Part shown: positions 8,447 to 17,515 of the stretch, piece by piece | How the letters are laid out: every line of letters starts with the position of its first letter | Numbering within the stretch: the first letter of the stretch is position 1 | NCBI GenBank assembly: GCA_024689485.1 | Contig: JAILDK010000073.1 | Span: forward strand, 1 to 43,847 | Length of the DNA stretch: 43,847 nt | DNA from: Fibrobacter sp. | GTDB lineage: Bacteria; Fibrobacterota; Fibrobacteria; Fibrobacterales; Fibrobacteraceae | Direction: 5' to 3' | Made by a program: the position numbers and the translations under genes | Notes under the pieces: generated by a model | Told to the model about the DNA's origin: nothing | The model's database searches: none | The model's input: the letters and a program-made list of their open reading frames with translations, nothing else

Positions 8447-9337
8447 TTATCCCACGGTTTTATGAGTAAAAAGATCCAACTGACCGCGCGAGAATCCGCG
8501 CAGATATAAAAGCCATTTTTCGCGATACCACTTTCCGATAAAGAGCGTTAAGCCCTGGGCGTAATCGCAAAAATCATCGGTAAAGGCGAGGAACGCATTT
8601 TCGTATGCGATGTTCGCATTGTTTGCGCCCACATTCTTTGCACAGGAACGCGCCGTCTGAAAGTGCCGTTTGTCGCGAGGCGGTTTGAATTCCACCATAA
8701 AACGGTTACGGGAAATTCCCGCCAAGGACGCGCGCAAGCGAGATGTCAAAGCATATTCGCTTGAACGCAAAGCCGCTTCCAAAGCGGGCAAAATCTTGGA
8801 GGAGGCATCCACCGCGCTTTCCTTGTACCACAAGCGCGAGAGCTTGTCTTGCATGTGTTCCACGCGACCCGAAAGGTTCACGAGCAGCTTTTCCGCATCA
8901 CCCACCATCAAGTGGATGGTCGAAAAGTACAGGTTGCGAAGCTTTTCTGCCGTCGCCGTATAGTACCAGCCGTTATCGTCGCGCAAAATGTACTGGTTCT
9001 GCGAAAGCATACGGGTGATTTCATCCGTAGCAAAACGCTGAATCCACTTGGCGCGGAATTCTTCAAACTTTTGACGGTATTCGTCGAGAATGATCGGGAA
9101 GTCTTCGGCAGCGATTTTCCATGCGGTCTTGCCGTTTGAAACCATTTCGCTGCCCGACATCATTTCTTCCGGATTCGATTCGGCAGCGTCCAAATGTTCG
9201 TAAAGCGCAATGGACCAGCGAATGTCCATCGCCTGAGAAAGACTCGCCAGTTCCGACGCGCGGTCCAAGCGGAAGCCTAGACCGAGCAAGCTCGTCCCCG
9301 TCATCTTTCGAATCGCTCTGCGAAATTTTTCTTCCAC
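8447..9337 (-). CDS. Uncharacterised protein, first gene of the stator module
   Basis: I do not recognise this 296-residue protein. It has no signal peptide or clear membrane helix and is rich in aromatic and charged residues, with long predicted helices. The start is taken as GTG at 9337; an internal ATG at 9304 is possible because the GGGG-type ribosome site lies rather far from the GTG. Its stop is two bases before the ZorA-like ATG, so the two are probably translated together. In Zorya loci the extra genes encode ZorC, ZorD or ZorE, and I see no helicase, nuclease or other enzymatic motif here that would match one. It may be a regulator or a docking protein for the motor tail. Confidence 0.75.
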   Translation of the reverse strand: MEEKFRRAIRKMTGTSLLGLGFRLDRASELASLSQAMDIRWSIALYEHLDAAESNPEEMMSGSEMVSNGKTAWKIAAEDFPIILDEYRQKFEEFRAKWIQRFATDEITRMLSQNQYILRDDNGWYYTATAEKLRNLYFSTIHLMVGDAEKLLVNLSGRVEHMQDKLSRLWYKESAVDASSKILPALEAALRSSEYALTSRLRASLAGISRNRFMVEFKPPRDKRHFQTARSCAKNVGANNANIAYENAFLAFTDDFCDYAQGLTLFIGKWYREKWLLYLRGFSRGQLDLFTHKTVG

Positions 9338-9351
9338 GAGTCGTTATCCCC

Positions 9352-10053
9352 TTAAAATCCCGATTCGATTCTCTGCCAAACGCTTCTGGAAACCTTGCGG
9401 CCCTTGCCTGCAAGTTCGTCGGATTCCTTGCGGACATCCGCTTCCAGGTTGTTCGAAATGGACTTGACGTCACCATCGAACGAGGTTCCCCTGTAAAGAT
9501 AAAGTCCAAAAACGTTTTCGTGTATTTTCGTATTTCTAAAACGCACCGAGCCGACGCCCACCGAAAGAGCGAAGCGGTTTCGTTTGAATTCACAACCGAC
9601 CAAGTCAAAATTCGGGGAGTTTTCTACCCAGAGTCCGTAGTAGTTGTTCACAAACTTCACGTTTTCAAAAAGTCCCTGCGAACGGATGACCGTGTTGCGG
9701 AAGGAATTTTCCACGCGCAGGTTCTTGACGTAGAAGTAATTCTCCCCCGTCGAAAGATACAGGCCGTTCCACGATTCCGAGGAGTCTGCATTCATAAAGG
9801 CAACCGGCTTTTGCACCGTCCCTTCAATGCGCACCGTTCCGCGCAAATAAAGCTTGGCGTAACCGCTAAAGAAAACTTCCACGCCCGGCTCGATCTGAAG
9901 TGTATCATCCATGCCAAGCACAAAGCTCGTTTCCAAAACATACGGAGACGAGACCTCGGTCAAGACAACCTTGTGATGCTTGATCGCCGGGAACGGGGTC
10001 ACCGCGAACGTAGCACCGAAAAGGCAAAGGAATGCAAGGAGGAACCGTTTCAT
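9352..10053 (-). CDS. Secreted right-handed beta-helix protein
   Basis: The 233-residue product begins with a signal peptide (MKRFLLAFLCLFGATFA) probably cleaved near residue 17. The rest is made of short strands typical of parallel beta-helix or pectate-lyase-like folds: runs such as LRGTVRIEGTV, FYVKNLRVENS, FENVKFVNNYYGLWVENS and GVGSVRFRNTKIHENVFGLYL. No catalytic residues stand out, so it may be a structural or binding envelope protein and not a lyase. It overlaps the upstream lipoprotein gene by four bases and precedes the stator module by 14 nt, which hints at an envelope role linked to that module. Confidence 0.75.
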   Translation of the reverse strand: MKRFLLAFLCLFGATFAVTPFPAIKHHKVVLTEVSSPYVLETSFVLGMDDTLQIEPGVEVFFSGYAKLYLRGTVRIEGTVQKPVAFMNADSSESWNGLYLSTGENYFYVKNLRVENSFRNTVIRSQGLFENVKFVNNYYGLWVENSPNFDLVGCEFKRNRFALSVGVGSVRFRNTKIHENVFGLYLYRGTSFDGDVKSISNNLEADVRKESDELAGKGRKVSRSVWQRIESGF

Positions 10054-10892
10054 TCGCGAATGCTCCTCAGCGTGATCTTTTGACGCACACGCAAATCCGG
10101 GATGGTATCGCCGTCCTTCTTTTCGATGACGCGAACCTTTCCTTCAATATCGAGTTCCCCTTCCACGACCTTGCCTGCGGCAATATCAAAAAGGATCGTG
10201 CCCGAGCCCAAGACAAAATCCGGGCTTTCCATGATCTGCGCATCATCTTCGCTGTTCTGCTTGTAACGCACGTTCATGCGGAGTTTGGCAATTTTCACGC
10301 CGTCGCGGTCAAAGACTTCTTCCAGTTTGAACCACTTGTAAACCACGCTCTGCTTGTTGTTGTCATCCGTCAACATCTGCTGACGTTCCCAAGTATCGCC
10401 CACCGCAAGCGGACTGGACGGCAAAACCGGCTGAACCTTGAGGAAGATGCGACGGATATCGATATCGCCGACATCCGGCAGCGCGACCATTTCGTCGAAA
10501 CGGACCGAGCTCATTTCCCCATCGCTTCCCATCTTGTACTGCACAAGCTGAGTCTTCAAATACCGCTGAATGTGATCCGTTTCTTCTACCGAGCGATTGT
10601 CCGAAGAATAGTTCGCGGAATCGACTCGCAACATAAAGCGTCCGGTTCCATCGTCGTACGCGGCAAGCAGTTCCGAATGCACGCGGACATCGACCTTGGC
10701 AGACATCGACTGTTGCACTTCGACCGGAACATTTTCCGGCACATTCAACAGCACGTTCAGCGAACTTTTCAGTTCATAGTCTTCCGGCGTCGGATTCTGA
10801 GTATTGAAGCCGAGAGAAATAGACTTATCTTCGCAAGCGACAAACACAGTCGAGAGCGAAAATAAAAGAGACAGGAGCGCAATACGGTTCAT
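10050..10892 (-). CDS. Lipoprotein of unknown function
   Basis: The 280-residue product has a lipoprotein signal peptide with lipobox FVAC (Cys20), followed by EDKS. The mature part is predicted to be mostly beta-strand with no recognised enzymatic motif; phrases such as AVGDTWERQQ and VVEGELDIEGKVRV recall beta-rich envelope proteins of the DUF6263 type seen in diderm bacteria, a weak resemblance only. The acidic residues after the lipobox leave its sorting between inner and outer membrane open. Its stop overlaps the beta-helix gene start by four bases, so the two are translationally coupled. Confidence 0.78.
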   Translation of the reverse strand: MNRIALLSLLFSLSTVFVACEDKSISLGFNTQNPTPEDYELKSSLNVLLNVPENVPVEVQQSMSAKVDVRVHSELLAAYDDGTGRFMLRVDSANYSSDNRSVEETDHIQRYLKTQLVQYKMGSDGEMSSVRFDEMVALPDVGDIDIRRIFLKVQPVLPSSPLAVGDTWERQQMLTDDNNKQSVVYKWFKLEEVFDRDGVKIAKLRMNVRYKQNSEDDAQIMESPDFVLGSGTILFDIAAGKVVEGELDIEGKVRVIEKKDGDTIPDLRVRQKITLRSIRE

Positions 10893-10906
10893 GTCTCAAA
10901 AATAAT

Positions 10907-11410
10907 TTAAGAAATGGATTCTTTTGGAGGCTTGGCGCCGGAATCACCCTTCTTTAAGCGCATTTCCATAAAAAACGCCTTGAGGATGCCCAAACATTCT
11001 TCAGCCTTCACGCCGCCTGTCACCTGCACTTTTTGGCCGAGCGCATTGTTCGTGATGACGTCGATGGTCGTGCCGCAACCGCCAAAGCGCGTATCGGGAG
11101 ATCCGTACACGATTCGGGAAATGCGGCTGTTCAAAATGGCGCCAGCGCACATCGGGCAGGGTTCAAGCGTCACGTAAAGCGTTGCCCCGGAAAGGCGCCA
11201 GTTTTCTAACGCCGAAGATGCGGCCCCGATCGCAAGCACTTCCGCATGCGCCGTCGCATCCTTTAAGGTTTCCACCTGATTATAGCCACGGGCAATGCAA
11301 CGTCCATCTTTCACAATGACGCAGCCAATCGGTACTTCGCCCAGGTCATAAGCACGTTCGGCTTCACGGAGAGCCGCTTCCATCCAGCGGATATCTTCTT
11401 GATCAGTCAA
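10907..11410 (-). CDS. tadA: tRNA-specific adenosine deaminase
   Basis: The 167-residue enzyme deaminates A34 to inosine in tRNA-Arg(ACG). The zinc and catalytic residues of the cytidine-deaminase fold are visible: H55-A-E57 in TAHAEVLA and C85-P-M-C88 in EPCPMCAGA. The region GGCGTTIDV matches the family better than that of guanine or cytosine deaminases. The start is TTG at 11410, inside a TTGA overlap with the stop of the symporter gene; a GAGGAA site about 7 nt upstream supports it, and the only later ATG (11383) would remove conserved N-terminal residues. It sits within a long minus-strand run with no functional link to its neighbours. Confidence 0.94.
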   Translation of the reverse strand: MTDQEDIRWMEAALREAERAYDLGEVPIGCVIVKDGRCIARGYNQVETLKDATAHAEVLAIGAASSALENWRLSGATLYVTLEPCPMCAGAILNSRISRIVYGSPDTRFGGCGTTIDVITNNALGQKVQVTGGVKAEECLGILKAFFMEMRLKKGDSGAKPPKESIS

Positions 11411-12897
11411 GCTTTTTCCTCAGCAGAAACTTCTGCACGTTTGGGGAATACAAAGCGAAAAAGGTTCGCCATTACAAGAGTCGAAACGCAAGAAATCACC
11501 GGGTTCCAGAAGAAGTTAAAGACTCCACCAAACGGAGGAACATAAGACGGGAGCACCGGAATCTTGTTAAAGAGCAAAATAGACGCCATTCCGCAAATCA
11601 CGCCCAGCACAACGGCACGTGCACTTAATTTGTCTGTAAAGAAGGCGAGTAAAAACAGCGCAAGGAGAGGCCCCGTAAAAAGCCCCGTAAAGAAGAGCGC
11701 ATTCGAAAGCAAGGAGCTCTGCATATCCGCAGCGATAAAGGCGCACAGCGTGCTCAAAACAGCCCACAGAATCGTCCACTTCTTCGCCTTGGAAAGCGCC
11801 GACGCATTCTCAGAACGAATCAGCAAAATATCCTTGACCGATGTATTTCCAAGCGAATTGATCGCACTCGAAAGACTGCTCATCGCAGCGGCATAAATCG
11901 CTGCAATCACAAGGCCAGTCGCCCCCGGCGGAAGCACGTTCACAATAAAATACGGAAAAACTTCATTCAACTTGACCGTTTCCGGAAGAATCGCAACCCC
12001 TTTCACCTGGTAGTAAACGAACAAACCCGCACCCACCCAAAAGAACACGACCGACACAAACACGCCGAGAACCATGCTCAAAATGCTAGAAGCGTTCGCC
12101 GACTTAATCGAGTCACAGCTTAAATAACGCTGCACGAACTGCTGGTCGCAACCGCGGATCGAAATTTCAATGACCGCATAGGCAAGGCCCGCCGAAAGCA
12201 GATTTCGCGAATTGGACGGATCCCAATTAACAGCGTCAAAGAACTTCGTTTTTCCCGCCGCCGAAGCCAAGTCGAACATTTCCTGAAAGCCGCCAATGCC
12301 CTTGGCCAAAATGTAAATCGTGATGATTCCACCGCCAAAAAGCACTATAAATTGCAAAACGTCGGTCCAAATGACCGCCTTAAAACCGCCGTACCACGTG
12401 TAAAGCGTCGCCACAATCGCCGTCACAAGAATCGCCCAGTGGATATCGATTCCCAAAATCGGAGCGAGCACAAGCGACGGCGCATACAGCAAAATGCCCA
12501 TGCGCAACAGCAAATGCAGGCTGTAAAAGATCGCCGCCAAACGACGAACCGACGGCGAGAACTTCACTTCAAAAAGTTCGTAAGCACTCGAAATCTTGGA
12601 ACGGCGAATGCGCGGAATAAACACCAGCCCCACCACGACAATCGCGATCAAAGCGCCGATATTATTCATGAGGTAGCTCATGTCCGCCGCATAAGCTTCT
12701 GCCGGATTTCCAAGGAAGGTCGTAGCGCTCACCGAAGTTGCAATCAGGCTAATGCCCACTGCAAACCACGGCATCGCTCCACCGCCGCGCATGTATTCGC
12801 TAAAGCCTTTATTGCTTCCGCGCGAGGCCCAAAGTCCAATTCCAACTGTTAAAAGAATATAAGCGACAAGAACGATCCAATCGAGGACGGTGAACAT
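11407..12897 (-). CDS. Sodium:solute symporter (SSS family)
   Basis: The 496-residue integral membrane protein has the SSS/SLC5 pattern. Helix 1 reads DWIVLVAYILLTVGIGLWAS, then the conserved RGGGAMPWFAVGISLIATSVSATTFLGNPAEAY gives the sodium-site region, followed by about 12 more helices and the AAMSSLSSAINSLGN segment in the second half. The family carries sugars, amino acids, carboxylates, sialic acid or nucleosides with Na+. The substrate cannot be told from sequence alone. Its ATG follows the stop of the GGDEF gene with no gap, and its end overlaps tadA by four bases. Confidence 0.9.
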   Translation of the reverse strand: MFTVLDWIVLVAYILLTVGIGLWASRGSNKGFSEYMRGGGAMPWFAVGISLIATSVSATTFLGNPAEAYAADMSYLMNNIGALIAIVVVGLVFIPRIRRSKISSAYELFEVKFSPSVRRLAAIFYSLHLLLRMGILLYAPSLVLAPILGIDIHWAILVTAIVATLYTWYGGFKAVIWTDVLQFIVLFGGGIITIYILAKGIGGFQEMFDLASAAGKTKFFDAVNWDPSNSRNLLSAGLAYAVIEISIRGCDQQFVQRYLSCDSIKSANASSILSMVLGVFVSVVFFWVGAGLFVYYQVKGVAILPETVKLNEVFPYFIVNVLPPGATGLVIAAIYAAAMSSLSSAINSLGNTSVKDILLIRSENASALSKAKKWTILWAVLSTLCAFIAADMQSSLLSNALFFTGLFTGPLLALFLLAFFTDKLSARAVVLGVICGMASILLFNKIPVLPSYVPPFGGVFNFFWNPVISCVSTLVMANLFRFVFPKRAEVSAEEKA

Positions 12898-14763
12898 TTA
12901 TGCGTTCTCCGTCTGCGCATCTTCAGGTTCAAAGTCACGTTCCTGATATTCGACGACACGGTTTCTTCCGCCTTCCTTCGCACTGTAAAGAGCGTCATCG
13001 GCGTAGTGTACAGCACGGGTCATTTCACCCTGGAAACTTCTCGTGGCGAGGTAGCATCCAATGCTGACCGTCACCGGGATCGGAGATCCCTGCTGAATGT
13101 CGAACGGAGAAGAATTGACGGCGACGCGAATCGCTTCTGCCGTATCCTTCAGCACTTCTTGAGTTGCACCCGGAATCGCGACAAAGAATTCTTCACCGCC
13201 GTAACGAGCGAGCAGATTTTCACCCTTGTTTGCCACCGACGAAATACGAGCCGCAATTCCCTTGAGAATCGCGTCGCCCGCCTGGTGACCGTAGGTATCG
13301 TTGATATGCTTGAAGTGGTCGATGTCCATCATCATGACGCCGACGTCCTTTTCCTGATGGACGCGGTTCAATTCCGCCACCTTCGCATCGATCGTGCGAC
13401 GGTTCAAAAGGCCAGTCAGAGCATCGTGGTAAATTTCAAACTGTTCATGTTCAAACTGCATTCCGCGCTGATAGGCGAAGTAAGCGATGTTCACCATAAA
13501 GCGGAGCAGGTCCTTTTCGAACTGTTCAAACTTGATCGGCTGGCGACGTTCAATGCAGATGGCGATTTCTGACGGGCGGTTGAGCGACGCATTGCGCATG
13601 GTCATGGAGCTCGGCTGTACAAAGAGATAGCGGAGCGAGTTGTTGCGCGGTTCGGTATCGTTCAGGCGCAGCACATAATCGTGACCCGTAAAGATGCGTT
13701 CCGTGGCGGTGTGCTGCATCATGGCGAGCGGCAAAATGCCCTTGTCCGAAAGCGAGAAGTGACGACCTTCAAAGAGGCGTTCATCTTCGCCACGGCAGAA
13801 GGCGACCGTTCCCTGTTCCTGATCCATGTTGTCAAAAACAAGAATCATGATACGGTCGGCGCTAAAGTTCTGGCTGACGTATTCGAAGATTTCCTTGTAG
13901 GTATCTTTCAAAAGCGTTGTCTTGAAGAACTTCTGCTGGTATGCGGAAAGCTCGTAGAACTTTTTCTTTTCGCGGTAATTCGAAGCCGATGTATAGCTCT
14001 TGTACGAGAGCATGTAGAACATGGAAGCGAAGCTGTCGAGAATCGGAATCAAGTTTGCGTTGAACGCATTCTGTTCAAGAGAGTCGATTACGAGTGCGCC
14101 CACACGCTGACTCTTGTTATTGTACATCGGAACGCCTGCCACCGAATGCACAGCGGGAATCGTCGAATAATAGCCGAGGCTCTTTCCGTTTAACAAATCC
14201 CCTTCCAGAATACGGCTCACATCACGACTGGCAAGCTGGCCTACAATGCCCAAGCCATCCGGAATGCGGGCGTTCATATTGATTTCATTTTCCGCAACCG
14301 CCGAGAATTGACGAATGGCAAAAGATTTTCCATCTGCTGCCTTAAACAGCAAGAGAACCGAATGCGTCTTCGGAATCAAGGTTTGGATGGAACGCAAAAT
14401 AGAGCGGTAAATCGGATCCAAATCGCGTTCAAGCTTGTTCCAAATTTCATTGCCTTTGAGCTTATCAAGAGAAGATTCCCCGTCGCCCGGAAAGGCGCTA
14501 TACGTATCGCGGGCAGAAAGAGCCTGACTCGTCTGGGTTACCGCCGGACGCAGAATACGGCCAATGGCAGTGGCATCGGTCGTACGCGTAGCACGCAGAA
14601 CGGGCACCGTCGCCGTATTCGCCTTGGACGTCGGCAAGGTCGGACGATTCAACCAGGCAAGCACGAGTGCGATCAGCGCACCGGGAATCGCAAAAAGGAA
14701 CAGGCCACCTTGAAAAGCAAGGCCAATCAGCAAACCGGAAGCGATGTATAAAATATCAGACAT
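12898..14763 (-). CDS. GAF-like/GGDEF diguanylate cyclase
   Basis: The 621-residue product starts with one or two closely spaced membrane helices (about 3-38), then a linker and one or two GAF-like domains (about 110-250 and 260-430, with ILRSIQTLIPKTHSVLLLF and SVAGVPMYNN features). A GGDEF domain fills about 440-605. Its active site reads GGEEF at about residue 522 and the MDIDHFKHINDTYGH segment is intact, so it should make cyclic di-GMP. The RxxD product-inhibition site is absent; the matching positions read KGEN. I chose the ATG at 14763 over a TTG at 14775 because GGTGA lies at the right distance. It stands between lptG and the symporter. Confidence 0.9.
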   Translation of the reverse strand: MSDILYIASGLLIGLAFQGGLFLFAIPGALIALVLAWLNRPTLPTSKANTATVPVLRATRTTDATAIGRILRPAVTQTSQALSARDTYSAFPGDGESSLDKLKGNEIWNKLERDLDPIYRSILRSIQTLIPKTHSVLLLFKAADGKSFAIRQFSAVAENEINMNARIPDGLGIVGQLASRDVSRILEGDLLNGKSLGYYSTIPAVHSVAGVPMYNNKSQRVGALVIDSLEQNAFNANLIPILDSFASMFYMLSYKSYTSASNYREKKKFYELSAYQQKFFKTTLLKDTYKEIFEYVSQNFSADRIMILVFDNMDQEQGTVAFCRGEDERLFEGRHFSLSDKGILPLAMMQHTATERIFTGHDYVLRLNDTEPRNNSLRYLFVQPSSMTMRNASLNRPSEIAICIERRQPIKFEQFEKDLLRFMVNIAYFAYQRGMQFEHEQFEIYHDALTGLLNRRTIDAKVAELNRVHQEKDVGVMMMDIDHFKHINDTYGHQAGDAILKGIAARISSVANKGENLLARYGGEEFFVAIPGATQEVLKDTAEAIRVAVNSSPFDIQQGSPIPVTVSIGCYLATRSFQGEMTRAVHYADDALYSAKEGGRNRVVEYQERDFEPEDAQTENA

Positions 14764-14792
14764 TCTAATCACCAACCATCAATTTCACAAGA

Positions 14793-16073
14793 TCACAAGC
14801 GGAAGGAACGGCGAAGCATCCAAACAGCGACGACCGCAAATATAATGTGTCCAATCCATGCTCCTAGCATCGGAGTGAGCGCACCATTTTCCCCCATCTT
14901 GAGACCGATTCGTATAACTACATAATAACTAAAAACGAGCAGGATACCGATTCCAAACTTTTGGGAAAGGCCTCCATTCCGGTTAAAACGATGCGCAAGC
15001 GCCGCACCGATCAACAGCACGATAAAATTCATCATGGATCCCGAAAATTTGAAGAAATACGCGGTTTCCAATTTGTTCGTATTTTCACCCGAACGTTTTT
15101 GCACTTCAATTTTCCGCAAAATTGTCTTCGCATCCATTTCGTCGCCGCGCTGGCGTTCGTCCAAAAAATCTTCCGGGAGAAGGCTCGTTTTGCCCTTTAA
15201 GCTTTCCCGGATAAAGTGGCGAATTTGCACCGAGCCGTCCTTGTGGAAAACGCGTTGGTAACCTTCTTCCAAGCGCCAGTAGCCCGGTTTGATTTCTACA
15301 ATGGAATCCTTTACTATTTCTTTTGATGCGGAAGACTTTTCCCGCTGAATGGAATCCATCTTCTGCTGAATAGATTTTACGACAGAATCTGGGGAAGCTT
15401 TCTCTTTTTTCTCGGCATTTTTCCGCGGTGCAGCGGTTTTGACAGGACCGTTTTCTTCTGCGTGCGCCAGGCGAACCGTATCCGGCATCATCCAACGCAG
15501 GCGCCTTGCGTCATAGCGTTCCGCAAGGTCCCCATCCCGATTAATGAGCAGAACCACGTCGCGACCGATCTTGTTTGCGCCTCCGTACATGCGCATGAAC
15601 CAGCTCGTTTTATCGCCCGAGATATACACAAAATCGCGTTTGTCCTTGACTCGCGGATCCCTGCGCAGCTGCGCCATTGGTTCCATAATCTTGTAGCGGC
15701 GATGGTTCGCATCCGGAAGAACCTTTGCGTCGAGGTAGAACGAAATCGCCGTCACAATCGCCCCGACAAAAAAGATCGGGACCAAGGCGCGGAACGGGCT
15801 TCTTCCCGACTGCTGAATCGCCGTAAATTCAAGATGGCGGGACATGTTTCCCACCGAAGCGACAATACCTATAAACAGCGCCACAGGCGACACCAGGTAA
15901 ACGATGTACGGCATGTAGGCGATGTAGTAATCCTTCGCATCGGCGATATCGCGGGCAAGCCACGTTTTGATGTTCCCCACGAAGTCGATCACGATAAACA
16001 TGAAGACCGAGCCCAAAAGCACGAGCAGGAACATCTTCACAAAATTCCAGACGAGATACCGAGAGAATTTCAT
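14793..16073 (-). CDS. lptG: LPS export permease LptG-type
   Basis: This 426-residue YjgP/YjgQ-family protein has membrane helices at about 10-30, 55-75 and 97-117, a periplasmic jellyroll-type domain, and three C-terminal helices (about 335-425). With LptF and LptB it forms the ABC transporter that extracts LPS from the inner membrane and passes it to LptC. Residues about 208-260 hold a Lys/Glu/Ser-rich insertion inside the periplasmic domain that typical LptG lacks. It overlaps lptF by four bases, the usual pairing. The F versus G assignment rests on gene order and length. Confidence 0.9.
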   Translation of the reverse strand: MKFSRYLVWNFVKMFLLVLLGSVFMFIVIDFVGNIKTWLARDIADAKDYYIAYMPYIVYLVSPVALFIGIVASVGNMSRHLEFTAIQQSGRSPFRALVPIFFVGAIVTAISFYLDAKVLPDANHRRYKIMEPMAQLRRDPRVKDKRDFVYISGDKTSWFMRMYGGANKIGRDVVLLINRDGDLAERYDARRLRWMMPDTVRLAHAEENGPVKTAAPRKNAEKKEKASPDSVVKSIQQKMDSIQREKSSASKEIVKDSIVEIKPGYWRLEEGYQRVFHKDGSVQIRHFIRESLKGKTSLLPEDFLDERQRGDEMDAKTILRKIEVQKRSGENTNKLETAYFFKFSGSMMNFIVLLIGAALAHRFNRNGGLSQKFGIGILLVFSYYVVIRIGLKMGENGALTPMLGAWIGHIIFAVVAVWMLRRSFRL

Positions 16074-17494
16074 CCGCGATTTTCCTCCGGTAAAGGCGTC
16101 TTTTTACGGCGAATCTTTTTCCAGATATTGCCGAAGAAGTTTTTCACATGTCCAAGCGGTGTTGTGCCCGAATAGCGGTCGCGGACCATCTTCCACGTAA
16201 GAAGGATTCCGATGGTTCCGATGATGACATTCGAAATCCACATGGCGAGAGTCGGCGATACGATTAAGCGGTCGGCGAGGTTTTCGCCCCCGATCAAGCA
16301 GACCCAGTACAAGACGAAGAACGCGATGCTGTAAATGACGCCCGTGCCGATACCGCCCTTGCGAGCCATAATGCCAAGCGGCGCTCCAATCAGAACGAAA
16401 ATGAGGCAGGCGACGCTCGTACTGAACTTTTTGTGGACTTCCACCCAGTACTGAGCCTGGCGTTTCCGTTCCGATATCACGCGTTCCGATGTGCGGTGGA
16501 CAAGGCGTAAACGGGTACGTTCCGCCACGGCGACGTCGCGCAAGGCGCGAATGTGGCGTAACGAATCCGTTTGAATGCCCCATTTGCCGTTCTTTGGGAC
16601 AATGGAATCTCCCAGGGCGAATTCCCGCAGATGCACGAGGTCCGGGAAGAGCGTTTGCTGCGATTCTTGTACGATCCGCGTTTCGTTCTTTTTCGCTTCT
16701 TCGATCACGTCGAGCATCATGTCCACGGGCATTTCGCGGTCGCTGCGGTGTTTGCGGTCGCGGCGTTCCAGGCGATCGTTCACGTTCTTGATAGCGAAGT
16801 CTTCCGAAGAGAATCGAATGCGGAAATATCCCGAAGGATCGTCCTTGTCCACCATGTGATTTTCACCGCTTTTAAGGCGCAGCATGAGCGTTGCCCCGTG
16901 ATCGGCGTAGTCCATCGTGGCGCTGTCTGCGAGGACGACTCGGGGAGGGCCTTTGCCTTCCGTTTCAAATATCTGGATGCCGTAGAGCGTTCCTGTCGAA
17001 GGATCAATGCGGTCTACCCAAAGCTGTACCCCGGGGAACTGCGTCGTCAGCTTCCCTGCATCGATAAAAGCATGCGGCTTTTTACGCGAAACGGCACTCA
17101 TCAGCTCCACGGAACGGTGATTCGCTTCGGGTAAAAGCCAGTTGTTAAAAAGGATCAAAAGCTCCGAAACGAGAATGCCGACCAGCAAAACCGGTCGCAT
17201 CATCGCGAGAGGCGAAATTCCCGCCGCCTTCATCGCCGTAATTTCCTGGTCTCCCGAAAGGCGCCCAAAAGCCATCAAACAGGCGACGAGCACCGCCATC
17301 GGAATCGAAAGCGAAAGCATCCAGACGATATTTAACGCAAAAATTTCCAGAACGGTTGAAAGAGGCAAGCCTTTGGAAAGCACATTATCGAGGATCGTCA
17401 CCAAGAAATCCACGACAAATAGGAATGTGATGACAAACAACGCCAACAAAAAGGGCGCTAGATGTTCCTTCAACACATACCGAACAAGAATCAT
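16070..17494 (-). CDS. lptF: LPS export permease LptF-type
   Basis: This 474-residue protein is the second YjgP/YjgQ permease and the first gene of the minus-strand run. It opens with MILVRYVLKEHLAPFLLALFV, typical of LptF, with N-terminal helices ending in the GRLSGDQEITAMKAAGIS coupling segment that contacts the ATPase. A large periplasmic domain (about 125-360) contains a charged helical insertion (about 235-330) longer than in Escherichia coli LptF. Three C-terminal helices and a basic tail follow. The upstream 71 nt are shared with the divergent bamD-like gene and contain a palindrome, so both may be controlled from there. Confidence 0.9.
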   Translation of the reverse strand: MILVRYVLKEHLAPFLLALFVITFLFVVDFLVTILDNVLSKGLPLSTVLEIFALNIVWMLSLSIPMAVLVACLMAFGRLSGDQEITAMKAAGISPLAMMRPVLLVGILVSELLILFNNWLLPEANHRSVELMSAVSRKKPHAFIDAGKLTTQFPGVQLWVDRIDPSTGTLYGIQIFETEGKGPPRVVLADSATMDYADHGATLMLRLKSGENHMVDKDDPSGYFRIRFSSEDFAIKNVNDRLERRDRKHRSDREMPVDMMLDVIEEAKKNETRIVQESQQTLFPDLVHLREFALGDSIVPKNGKWGIQTDSLRHIRALRDVAVAERTRLRLVHRTSERVISERKRQAQYWVEVHKKFSTSVACLIFVLIGAPLGIMARKGGIGTGVIYSIAFFVLYWVCLIGGENLADRLIVSPTLAMWISNVIIGTIGILLTWKMVRDRYSGTTPLGHVKNFFGNIWKKIRRKKTPLPEENRG

Positions 17495-17515
17495 AGGCGT
17501 TTTTTCAACTCGTTT

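Noticed and set aside
6471-8465. Antisense open frame of 664 codons opposite the ZorA-like gene
   Set aside because: Rich in Arg, His, Phe and Cys as expected from reading the complement of Ala/Glu/Ser codons. No domain is visible.
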